DNA from: a virus
Direction: 5' to 3' (one strand)
Length of the DNA: 27,587 nucleotides
IMG/VR virus record: IMGVR_UViG_3300036715_000736
Location: 1-27,587 of that record
Part shown: positions 1-5,757 of the stretch, in pieces
Position numbering within the stretch: position 1 is the first letter of the stretch
Layout: each line of letters begins with the position of its first letter
Notes under the pieces: generated by a model
The model's database searches: none
Told to the model about the DNA's origin: nothing
What the model saw: only the letters and a program-made list of their open reading frames with translations
Translations under genes and position numbers: made by a program

Positions 1-2
1 TG

Positions 3-458
3 CAGACCGGGGATCTCGTCATGTTCAGAGGGCGGGGCCCCGTAGCCGCCGTCATTCGCTGGTGGACCCGCAGCGCGTGGGACCACTGTGGAGTGCTCTG
101 GGTGGTAGAGGGCGAGCCGTTGGTCCTAGAGGCCCGTGCCATCGGCGGGGTGTCCTGCCACGCCCTCCGCAACCGCATGAAGGACGCCCCCACTGTCTTC
201 CACACCGGGCGAACCGTTGACGTGCCCATGGTCCTCCAGCATCTCGGGGACCACTACTCCGCCAAGGACGCGATCCGGGCGGGCCTAGGAGAGCCTGGGG
301 ACCATGCGGGCTGGGAGTGTGCCGAGTTCGCCGCCCTGCTCCTTGGTCTGGACCACGAGGCGCGAGGGTGGACGCCGCAGGGATTGATCGAGGCCCTGGT
401 AGGAGGCGGCACCATCCAGGGGCGAGGCCGTTGCCCTCATTGTGGAGAAGGCGAATAG
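3..458 (+). CDS. Permuted NlpC/P60 (YiiX/YaeF-like) papain-like hydrolase, 5'-truncated by window edge
   Basis: The reading frame is already open at base 3, and the residues QTGDLV before the first Met (base 21) match the usual start of the circularly permuted NlpC/P60 fold (a 'tGDlvlf' strand), so the true start probably lies upstream of the window. Counting from that Met, the likely catalytic residues occur in the permuted order: His22 (WDHCGV), an acidic residue near Glu37, then Cys100 (WECAEF). Members of this superfamily act as amidases or cysteine peptidases on cell-wall or lipid substrates. A short Cys pair (CPHC) sits at the C-terminus. It is the first gene of a block that also holds an endolysin candidate, holin candidate and spanin-like protein. 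A role in cell-wall attack at entry or exit is inferred, not shown. Confidence 0.7.
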   Translation, partial: QTGDLVMFRGRGPVAAVIRWWTRSAWDHCGVLWVVEGEPLVLEARAIGGVSCHALRNRMKDAPTVFHTGRTVDVPMVLQHLGDHYSAKDAIRAGLGEPGDHAGWECAEFAALLLGLDHEARGWTPQGLIEALVGGGTIQGRGRCPHCGEGE

Positions 459-498
459 CTACAATACAATGTGGATTAGAACGCCCGTGGAGGGCACT

Positions 499-921
499 AT
501 GCAACACATAACGAAGGCACCGAGGGCACACATGGGCGCAGAGTTCGAAACCTACGCGATGCGGGGACTGGTGACGGTCCTTGGGGCGGCCCTCGCCGCC
601 TTCATCTGGCGGGAGGTCACCGCCAAGGACAATCTGTGGAAGGTGGTCAATCAGAACCGGCTTGACCACGAAGCCGCGTTGAAAGAGGCGCGGGACAGCT
701 TCACCCGCGCCCTGGAGCGTGTGACCGGCCAGTTCCGCCTGTCCATAGACTCCCTGAATACCGCCATCGGAAGTCTCAGCACCACCGTGGCGAAGCTCGA
801 TAGCACGATGGCCCGTGAGTATGCCACCAAGGATGACCTCCGGGACACTAGGAACGAACTACGCACGGAAATCCAGCACTATGTCGAGAACTTCCCACTG
901 AAATTCGGGGGTGGCCGATGA
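499..921 (+). CDS. Single-TM protein with coiled coil
   Basis: Product of 140 residues from ATG 499, which has GGAGG 5 nt upstream. The frame is open back to a GTG at 442, and ATG 532 is a possible later start. Residues about 22-37 form a hydrophobic segment. The rest is charged with heptad-like spacing (about 45-125), so it is predicted to be a membrane-anchored coiled coil. I do not recognise a named family. An N-terminal anchor followed by a long coil is the layout of inner-membrane spanins, and the gene sits among lysis genes, but the candidate at 1564-2178 competes for that role. Its stop overlaps the next start by ATGA. Confidence 0.65.
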   Translation: MQHITKAPRAHMGAEFETYAMRGLVTVLGAALAAFIWREVTAKDNLWKVVNQNRLDHEAALKEARDSFTRALERVTGQFRLSIDSLNTAIGSLSTTVAKLDSTMAREYATKDDLRDTRNELRTEIQHYVENFPLKFGGGR

Positions 922-1298
922 ACCTGAACTTCAGCCAGTCCATCGGCCTGGTGACCATGGATGACGGCACACATGTTGCCCTGGGATGGTCTGGGAACGG
1001 GGAGGGCAAGTGCAACCCCGCCATGCAGCACGTCCGCGACGTGGGACCGCTACCGCAGGGTGTCTACCGCATCGGCCCCTGGCAGGACCATCCCCACTTG
1101 GGCCGGATGGTGGCGCCCCTGACCCAGATCTCTGGGGAGACCTTCGGGCGGGACGACTTCTTCATCCATGGCCCGAGCATGGACCCCGACCGCCGAGGCC
1201 AGGAGTCCAAAGGATGCTGTGTGGTTCCTTTCGCCGGGCGCCTGAAGATGCACAACCTCACGCCCGGCCCCGATGACACTCTGACGGTGACCCCATGA
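918..1298 (+). CDS. L,D-transpeptidase-like (DUF2778/Tlde1-type) protein, endolysin candidate
   Basis: The 126-residue product has the signature of the DUF2778/Tlde1-type L,D-transpeptidase-like family: a GWSGNGEGKCNP stretch near residues 23-34, DVGPLPQGVYRIG at 41-53, FIHG with His84, and SKGC with Cys100. In YkuD-fold enzymes this His and the Cys of the S-x-G-C motif are catalytic and act on peptidoglycan stem peptides. Known family members include type VI secretion effectors and phage proteins next to holins. Here it overlaps the holin candidate by ATGA and follows a coiled-coil membrane protein, so it is the best endolysin candidate in the window. There is no signal peptide, so export would need the holin. 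Confidence 0.78.
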   Translation: MNLNFSQSIGLVTMDDGTHVALGWSGNGEGKCNPAMQHVRDVGPLPQGVYRIGPWQDHPHLGRMVAPLTQISGETFGRDDFFIHGPSMDPDRRGQESKGCCVVPFAGRLKMHNLTPGPDDTLTVTP

Positions 1299-1567
1299 CG
1301 TGTCTGACTGATCTCCTGGAGAAGCTGAGGCCGCGTCTTGGCCTTGGGCGAGCCTTCAACAGCCAGGACCCCACCCTGGAGGTCAACCTGGCCGCCTATG
1401 GCATAGGGCTAATCGCCGCCGCTGGTTGGCTGACGTGGTGGTTCTACACCGGGCCACGGGACGGGAACCTTGTACTGGCATTCAGTGCTTTCCTCACCGC
1501 CATTACTGGCGGCCTGTTCAAGAAGGGCTCCAATGCACCGGAACCACCGAAGGGGGACCAGCCGTGA
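1295..1567 (+). CDS. Putative holin (two transmembrane segments)
   Basis: Small protein of 90 residues with two predicted membrane spans (about 31-50 and 58-74) separated by a short turn (TGPRDGN), and a short charged, Pro-rich C-terminal tail. This fits a class II-type holin topology. It starts in an ATGA overlap with the endolysin candidate and ends in a GTGA overlap with the spanin-like gene, so the three genes form a tightly coupled lysis cassette. The function is inferred from topology and position. No specific holin family motif was recognised. Confidence 0.68.
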   Translation: MTCLTDLLEKLRPRLGLGRAFNSQDPTLEVNLAAYGIGLIAAAGWLTWWFYTGPRDGNLVLAFSAFLTAITGGLFKKGSNAPEPPKGDQP

Positions 1568-2178
1568 ACGACACGACAAAAAGACTGATCGCCTGGACGC
1601 TGGCCTTCGCCGCCGGACTCTGGACCGGCTGGATGCTGTGGAGGCCGGAGACCCCGAAGCCGGAGACCTATGCCCCGCCGGTGCGCCAGCAGGACGGAAG
1701 CCTGGTGCTGGAGCGCAAGCCGCAGGAGGACGCGAAGCCAGCTCAGACCGTGCCCAAGGGCGCGAAGGTGGAGCGCATCGTCCAGGTGGTGGTGCAGCCA
1801 AGCCAGCCCGTCCATCCTGCTTTGCTTCCCCCTTCCGGGTCCGTTGCTTTGGAACCAAATAGGTCGTGCCCGCCCGTGCGTGTAGACCTCACCCTGGTGA
1901 GGATGCCTGACCAGTCCCGCCGCGTGGTGGCCTCCAGCCCCGACGGGCAGGTCATTGGCGGGGTGGACATCCCCGTGGAGGCTGCGGCGCCCCAACGGGT
2001 CCTGAAGTGGGCGGCGGGGCCAAGCTGGAACCCAGCCGACAGAACCTTCGGCGCCTGGATCGAGAGGGACGCCGGGTTCCTCCGCCTGGGCGCCGACCTC
2101 TACCAAGTTCGAGAACCTCTGGCAGCGGGTGGCCGCACCACATGGGCTGGGTTCATCAGGGCCGGCATTCGGTTCTGA
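1564..2178 (+). CDS. N-anchored periplasmic protein, spanin-like
   Basis: The start is taken as GTG 1564, overlapping the holin stop (GTGA); the frame is open further upstream but that part lies inside the holin gene. The 204-residue product begins with a basic stretch and one membrane span (about 8-26), followed by a Pro-rich linker containing a QDGSLVLERKP motif near 42-52. The remainder is a soluble domain rich in beta-type residues, ending in aromatic-Phe (AGIRF), a common ending for outer-membrane-associated strands. Similar anchored proteins with this motif occur beside phage lysis genes. A role in disrupting or bridging the outer membrane is inferred from position. Hairpins follow its stop. 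Confidence 0.6.
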   Translation: MNDTTKRLIAWTLAFAAGLWTGWMLWRPETPKPETYAPPVRQQDGSLVLERKPQEDAKPAQTVPKGAKVERIVQVVVQPSQPVHPALLPPSGSVALEPNRSCPPVRVDLTLVRMPDQSRRVVASSPDGQVIGGVDIPVEAAAPQRVLKWAAGPSWNPADRTFGAWIERDAGFLRLGADLYQVREPLAAGGRTTWAGFIRAGIRF

Positions 2179-2200
2179 GGAGGACGGCTAACACCAAACG

Positions 2201-2219
2201 CCCCCTTGTCGGGGGACAA
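2201..2219 (+). other. Two mutually exclusive short hairpins after the lysis block
   Basis: CCCCC (2201-2205) can pair with GGGGG (2211-2215), while TTGTC (2206-2210) can instead pair with GACAA (2215-2219). The two hairpins share bases and cannot form together. They lie 22 nt after the spanin-like gene's stop and have no T-run, so they are not a clear terminator. Confidence 0.35.
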
Positions 2220-2245
2220 AACTAGGGCGGAGATGGTGGAGTTGG

Positions 2246-2275
2246 CGCCAGGCCATTGTGGGCTGGGCGTTTTCT
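2246..2275 (+). terminator. Possible intrinsic terminator of the lysis operon
   Basis: An imperfect hairpin (left arm from CGCCAGGCCA at 2246, right arm ending GGGCG at 2269, one bulge and one mismatch) is followed by TTTTCTT. It lies between the end of the lysis block and the promoter of the early operon, where a terminator is expected. The stem is imperfect, so support is moderate. Confidence 0.45.
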
Positions 2276-2291
2276 TGTGCCCGTGTGAAGG

Positions 2292-2307
2292 TGTGACGAA
2301 GATCACA
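2292..2307 (+). promoter_or_regulatory. CRP/FNR-type palindromic operator, copy 1
   Basis: TGTGACGAAGATCACA is a perfect TGTGA-N6-TCACA dyad, the classical consensus of CRP-family sites. It lies 27 bp upstream of the proposed -35 of the early promoter. A second copy differing at one central base, with the same AAGG preceding it, lies at 7618-7633 before another operon. The binding protein is not known from this window. Confidence 0.6.
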
Positions 2308-2334
2308 ATCCATGGATTGATGATCAACAAAGTG

Positions 2335-2362
2335 TTGCGTCTTGGTCTACACCGTCTAAACT
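2335..2362 (+). promoter_or_regulatory. Early promoter P1
   Basis: TTGCGT (2335-2340), a 16-bp spacer and TAAACT (2357-2362), followed by GAAGG. The same 16-bp spacing and the string ACTGAA at the -10 recur at 5394-5421 and 7660-7687. An 11-nt dyad TTGATGATCAA (2317-2327) lies just upstream and may be an operator. The predicted transcription start is near 2369, so the ATG there would be leaderless; this favours the later start at 2411. Confidence 0.5.
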
Positions 2363-2410
2363 GAAGGCATGGACCAGCGGCCAACACTGGCCGCCAACAT
2401 GGAGTCAGAA

Positions 2411-2629
2411 ATGGACCAACCCACCCTCAACAAATTTGGAGCCTGGATTCAGGCGTACGGGGTGCGGGCTCTCGCCCGGCGCCTTGGCGTAGATCCGAGC
2501 GCCGTGACCAACTGGAAGAAGGGCCGGACCCAGCCAACGCTGGACCACGCCGCCGAAATTCTCAAACTGGCGAAGGGCAAGCTGAAGCCCAACGATCTGA
2601 AGAAGGCGGGGGCGGGCGATGGGCGATGA
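2411..2629 (+). CDS. Cro/C1-type helix-turn-helix regulator
   Basis: Product of 72 residues from ATG 2411, chosen because GGAG lies 6 nt upstream and because the predicted transcript begins near 2369. ATGs at 2369 and 2399 are possible longer starts. A Cro-like HTH spans about residues 12-56: AYGVRALARRLGVDP (first helices), SAVTNWKKGR (recognition helix) and QPTLDHAAEIL. It would bind DNA as the first protein of the early operon and probably autoregulates the dyad-rich region upstream. Its end overlaps the nuclease gene by 11 bp. Whether it acts as a repressor or an antirepressor-type Cro is unknown. Confidence 0.78.
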   Translation: MDQPTLNKFGAWIQAYGVRALARRLGVDPSAVTNWKKGRTQPTLDHAAEILKLAKGKLKPNDLKKAGAGDGR

Positions 2630-3641
2630 ACTGCTGGTGAAGGCCACGGCATCCGCTACGGCCTCCATGTTCGGCGCCATGGAGACCCCGACCGAGGAGA
2701 CCATGGAACAGCGCCGCAACGGCTGGCTGGAGGAGCGCCGGAAGGCCATCGGGGGCACGGAGGTAGCCGCCATCCTGGGCCTGTCGAAGTGGTCCAGCCC
2801 CATGCAGGTATGGCTGAACAAGCGCGGCATGGTTGAGGTCCCCGACAACTATCAGATGGCGTGGGGCCGGCGCCTTGAGCGCCCCATCCTGGAAGGCTAT
2901 GCCGACCATGTGGGGCACCCGATCACCTTTGCCAAACCCTACGAGTTCCTGAAAAGCCCGGTGGTCAAGGTTCTAGGCGCCAGCCTGGATGCCCGATGGT
3001 CGGATGGTGACAAGCGCCCGGTGGATGCAAAGAATATCCGCTGGAAGAACCAACAGGACTTTGGCGAGGCCGGGTCCGACATCATCCCGATCTACTACGC
3101 CTGCCAACTCGCGGTTCAGATGCACGTGACCGATACGCCGACCGCAGACCTCGCCGTCCTTTTCAGCGGCCAGCAGTTGGAAGTCTTCACCCTCTACCGG
3201 GACATGGAGGTAGAGAACATGATTCTGGAGAAGGTGGAGGCGTGGTGGGAGCGCCACATCGTCCAGGGCATCCCGCCTGAGGTTGATGGCTCTAAGGCCA
3301 CGACCGAGTATCTGGCCAGCCGGTTCAAGAAGAACTCGGATCTGATCATCCCGGCTACGCCCGAAGCGATGGAGGCCGCCAAGCGGCTGGCCGAGGTCCG
3401 AGCCCACGCAAAGGAAATTGAAACCGAGCAAGCCCGGCTGGAGAACATCCTGAAGGGCATCGTGGGCGACAACGCCGGCATCGCCGGGGTATGCACATGG
3501 AAAAAGACCCAGGACGGCTCCAGCACGGATTGGAAGGCCGTGGCCGCCGAGTTGGGCGCCACCCCGGAAGTCATCCAGAAGTTCACCACCACCAAGACCG
3601 GCTCCCGCCGGTTCCTCTTCAACTTCAAGGAGGCCGAATGA
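2619..3641 (+). CDS. YqaJ-family viral recombinase (nuclease)
   Basis: The 340-residue product carries YqaJ-family hallmarks: RRKAIGGTEVAAILGLSKWSSP near 40-61, the GRRLERP segment with Glu88, and a D-x(11)-D-x-K catalytic arrangement (Asp124, then VDAK with Asp136 and Lys138). These form the PD-(D/E)XK metal centre of lambda-exonuclease-like enzymes. The second acid is Asp rather than the more usual Glu. The last third (about 255-300) is coiled-coil-like. Such nucleases resect double-strand ends so that a single-strand annealing protein can pair them; the next gene, overlapping by ATGA, is the natural candidate partner. Confidence 0.85.
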   Translation: MGDELLVKATASATASMFGAMETPTEETMEQRRNGWLEERRKAIGGTEVAAILGLSKWSSPMQVWLNKRGMVEVPDNYQMAWGRRLERPILEGYADHVGHPITFAKPYEFLKSPVVKVLGASLDARWSDGDKRPVDAKNIRWKNQQDFGEAGSDIIPIYYACQLAVQMHVTDTPTADLAVLFSGQQLEVFTLYRDMEVENMILEKVEAWWERHIVQGIPPEVDGSKATTEYLASRFKKNSDLIIPATPEAMEAAKRLAEVRAHAKEIETEQARLENILKGIVGDNAGIAGVCTWKKTQDGSSTDWKAVAAELGATPEVIQKFTTTKTGSRRFLFNFKEAE

Positions 3642-4621
3642 ACGACAACCTCAACACCTACCAGCCGCCGGTCGGCGCGATGACCGCCCCGGACGAAACC
3701 GCTACATCCGCCCTCGCCACCCAAGCGCGGTCGATGATTGAGGCCCGCTACCTCATGGCGATCAACCGCCCCCGCGACCTCGACATGGTTCGGGAACGCC
3801 TCCTCAAGGAGTGCCGGCGTCCGTCCTTCGCGGAGGTAGCCCGCTACCGGAAGCCCATCGGCAAGGGCGTGGAAGGCCCCAGCATCCGGTTCGCGGAGGC
3901 CGCCATCCGATGCATGACCAACATCACCGTCGAAACCATGACGGTGTTCGACAACGTGGAGAAGCGCATCGTCCGGGTGATGGTCACGGACCTGGAAGCC
4001 AATGTGCCCTACAGTCAGGACGTGACGATCACCAAGACGATTGAGCGTCTGTCCCTCAAGACCGGTGAAGTCCCCCTCAAGACCCGGCTCAACTCCAGGG
4101 GACAGACCCTCTACATCCTGGAGGCTACTGACGATGACATCCTCAACAAACAAGGGGCGCTGATCAGCAAGGCGGTCCGCACCCTGGGTCTGAGGCTGAT
4201 CCCCGGCGACCTGCTGGACGAGGCGATGGATGAAGTCCTCCGCACCCTGAACACGCGGGACGCGCAGGACCCCGATGCCGCAAAGCGCAGGCTGTTCGAC
4301 AGCTTCTCCGGGCTGGGCGTCAGCGCGGAGCAGATCAAGGAATTCCTGGGGCACAAGGGCGATGTTCTCAGCCCCAAGGAACTGGCTGATCTCCGGGCGC
4401 TCTACTCTGCCATCCGTGACGGGGAAACCACCTGGAGGGAGGTCATGGAATCCCGAGCCCCGCAGGACGAGAAGCGGCCCGCCACCAAACCTAGCAAGAG
4501 TGGGCTCAAGGATGCTCTGAAGGCCGCCACCCAGGCGCCGGTTCCCGCCGCACCGCCCGAGCCCGAGCCCGAGCCGGACGCTGCGGGCACCTGGATTCCG
4601 GAAAGTAGACCTCTCGACTGA
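3638..4621 (+). CDS. Conserved phage protein beside YqaJ; candidate single-strand annealing protein
   Basis: The start at ATG 3638 overlaps the YqaJ stop (ATGA). The 327-residue product belongs to a conserved phage family that I recognise by a core near residues 50-180: LLKECRRPSFAE, the GKGVEGPSIRFAEAAIR block, TDLEANV, and ALISKAVRTLGLRLIPGDL. The C-terminus is acidic and Pro-rich (PEPEPEPD), a tail type seen in proteins that recruit SSB or partners. I do not know a proven biochemical role. The strict pairing with a YqaJ nuclease suggests a RecT/Erf-like annealing function; this is inference from context. A strong hairpin follows the stop. Confidence 0.65.
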   Translation: MNDNLNTYQPPVGAMTAPDETATSALATQARSMIEARYLMAINRPRDLDMVRERLLKECRRPSFAEVARYRKPIGKGVEGPSIRFAEAAIRCMTNITVETMTVFDNVEKRIVRVMVTDLEANVPYSQDVTITKTIERLSLKTGEVPLKTRLNSRGQTLYILEATDDDILNKQGALISKAVRTLGLRLIPGDLLDEAMDEVLRTLNTRDAQDPDAAKRRLFDSFSGLGVSAEQIKEFLGHKGDVLSPKELADLRALYSAIRDGETTWREVMESRAPQDEKRPATKPSKSGLKDALKAATQAPVPAAPPEPEPEPDAAGTWIPESRPLD

Positions 4622-4636
4622 TCCCGCCATGATGCC

Positions 4637-4669
4637 GGCCCTGGGGACCACCAACCCCCAGGGCCGTTC
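4637..4669 (+). terminator. Strong hairpin, terminator or attenuator
   Basis: A perfect 10-bp stem (GGCCCTGGGG 4637-4646 with CCCCAGGGCC 4656-4665) and a 9-nt loop, followed by only a short T-containing stretch (GTTCT). It lies in the 62-bp gap between the recombination genes and the next gene and may reduce read-through. The weak T-run makes full termination uncertain. Confidence 0.5.
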
Positions 4670-4683
4670 TCGAAGGAGGAGCC

Positions 4684-4953
4684 ATGCACGACGAAACCCA
4701 AGACCTCCCGCTGTTCCGGCTGGCTGATCCCAAGGTCCGTGGCACAGAGGAGGAACCCCGCCTCTCGCGCCAGTGTCAGGCGATCCTGGCCCGGCTGAAA
4801 GAAGGCCCGGCCAGCAATTCAGACCTCATGCAGATCGCCCAGCGCTTCGGCGCCCGCATCCACGACCTCCGGGGTGCGGGCTACACCATCGAGATTCTGA
4901 GCCGTGACCGCGTGACGGGCGTCACCATCTACGCCATGGAGCCCCGCCCGTGA
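4684..4953 (+). CDS. Small winged-helix/HTH phage protein
   Basis: Product of 89 residues from ATG 4684, with AAGGAGGA just upstream. Residues about 26-85 look like a winged helix: LSRQCQAILARLKEG (helix), ASNSDLMQIAQRFGARIHDLRGAGY (helix-turn-helix) and a beta-wing ending in TIYAME. Similar small proteins are common in phage replication regions, often next to RusA resolvases, as here (GTGA overlap with the next gene). It is probably a DNA-binding accessory factor; its target is unknown. Confidence 0.65.
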   Translation: MHDETQDLPLFRLADPKVRGTEEEPRLSRQCQAILARLKEGPASNSDLMQIAQRFGARIHDLRGAGYTIEILSRDRVTGVTIYAMEPRP

Positions 4954-5423
4954 CCTGGAGCCTCACCATCCCCAAGGTCCCGCCCAGCGGGAATGTCATA
5001 AAGCGCATGGCGTGGCCGGTGTATGGTCGGCTCCTGCACGAGTGGTTCTGGCTGATCCGGGCGGCCCCCGGCTTCGTGGACATCCCCACGGCCAGATGCA
5101 GGCGCCGGCTGACCCTGACCCGGTTCGGTCGTGGCACCCTGGACCGCGACAACCTCTACGCCAGCATGAAGCCGGTAATTGACGTCCTTCGCCCCCCGAA
5201 GCATGAGGAGGGCTACTACAAGACCGGCAAGAAGGCGGGGCAGCATTGGAGCCGCCGGCGCATCGGCCACGGCCTGATCCTGGAGGATGACGCCGTCCAC
5301 CTGGACCTGATCGTGAAACAGCACCCGCTGAGCAAGGGAGAGAAGCCCCACCTGGTGGTTATGTTGGAGGACGCCCCACTGGGAAAGGGGGGGTTGACAC
5401 AATGCGGCAAGTTCTTAAACTGA
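4950..5423 (+). CDS. rusA: RusA-like Holliday junction resolvase
   Basis: The start is GTG 4950, overlapping the previous stop. The 157-residue product fits RusA: PPSGN near 11-15, the LDRDNLYASMKPVIDVL segment with Asp65, Asp67, Asn68, Lys74 and Asp78, and LEDDA with Asp113/Asp114, which together form the metal-binding active site. RusA dimers cut four-way junctions arising from replication and recombination, which suits its position after the YqaJ pair. It is slightly longer than the roughly 120-residue E. coli protein because of an insert around 82-105. The promoter for the next gene lies inside its 3' end. Confidence 0.85.
   Translation: MTWSLTIPKVPPSGNVIKRMAWPVYGRLLHEWFWLIRAAPGFVDIPTARCRRRLTLTRFGRGTLDRDNLYASMKPVIDVLRPPKHEEGYYKTGKKAGQHWSRRRIGHGLILEDDAVHLDLIVKQHPLSKGEKPHLVVMLEDAPLGKGGLTQCGKFLN
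5394..5421 (+). promoter_or_regulatory. Promoter P2 inside the end of the RusA-like gene
   Basis: A perfect -35 (TTGACA 5394-5399), 16-bp spacer and TAAACT (5416-5421), followed by GAAAA. It shares spacing and the ACTGAA -10 context with the promoters at 2335 and 7660. A start near 5428 would give a leader of about 120 nt ahead of the HicA-like gene. Confidence 0.6.
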
Positions 5424-5471
5424 AAAAACGGGCCTGAATCGCGCAGGATCGCCCCGGAAAGTTCTTGATAT

Positions 5472-5545
5472 CCCCCCCGCCGGTGACCGGGCAGACCGAA
5501 AGGTGTTCCGGACGCGACCACCGGCGAGGGGGACCCTGCCCGGAG
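5472..5545 (+). promoter_or_regulatory. Structured leader with competing stems ahead of the HicA-like gene
   Basis: Four arms occur in the order A-B-A'-B'. A (5472-5485) pairs with A' (5519-5532), 13 of 14 bp. B (CCGGGCAG, 5487-5494) pairs perfectly with B' (CTGCCCGG, 5536-5543). Only 3 nt separate A' from B', too short to span a 14-bp stem, so the two pairings are probably alternatives. B' overlaps the GGAG (5542-5545) just before ATG 5551, so forming B:B' would hide the ribosome-binding site. The loop of A also contains a small ACC-GAAA-GGT hairpin. The switching behaviour is inferred. Confidence 0.5.
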
Positions 5546-5550
5546 TGGGC

Positions 5551-5757
5551 ATGAAACCGAAAGAACTAGAATCACGGGTCCAGGCTCTAGGGTGGACCTG
5601 TCGGCGCCGGAAGGGCGGCCACGCGATCTACGCGCACCCGGACATGGAGGGCACCATCGCCCTACCACTGCACACGGGTGGCAGATCAGATCTTCACCCC
5701 GGACTGGTGAAGTGGCTTTTAAGCCAAGCCAGGCGTGGATCGAAAGGAAGGCGCTGA
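5551..5757 (+). CDS. HicA-like (YcfA-type) dsRBD-fold protein, solitary
   Basis: A 68-residue product matching the HicA/YcfA pattern: an N-terminal helix (KPKELESRVQALGW), the RRRKGGHAIYAHP strand pair with the family's key His24, then a basic C-terminal helix (GLVKWLLSQARR). HicA toxins are mRNA interferases normally encoded just before the antitoxin HicB. No HicB-like gene follows; the next gene is a replication protein overlapping by TGATG. It may be a domesticated RNA-binding protein, or its control may lie in the leader RNA. ATG 5551 is preferred over the upstream GTG 5503 because the latter would add non-homologous residues. Confidence 0.72.
   Translation: MKPKELESRVQALGWTCRRRKGGHAIYAHPDMEGTIALPLHTGGRSDLHPGLVKWLLSQARRGSKGRR

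Noticed and set aside
3194-4654. 486-codon minus-strand open frame opposite the recombination genes
   Set aside because: It ends in sequence antisense to the YqaJ gene; low-complexity composition and no motif; an antisense shadow.
5472-5543. A true H-type pseudoknot formed by both stems at once
   Set aside because: Only 3 nt connect the end of the 14-bp stem to the second strand of the other stem, too few to span it; alternative conformations are more reasonable.
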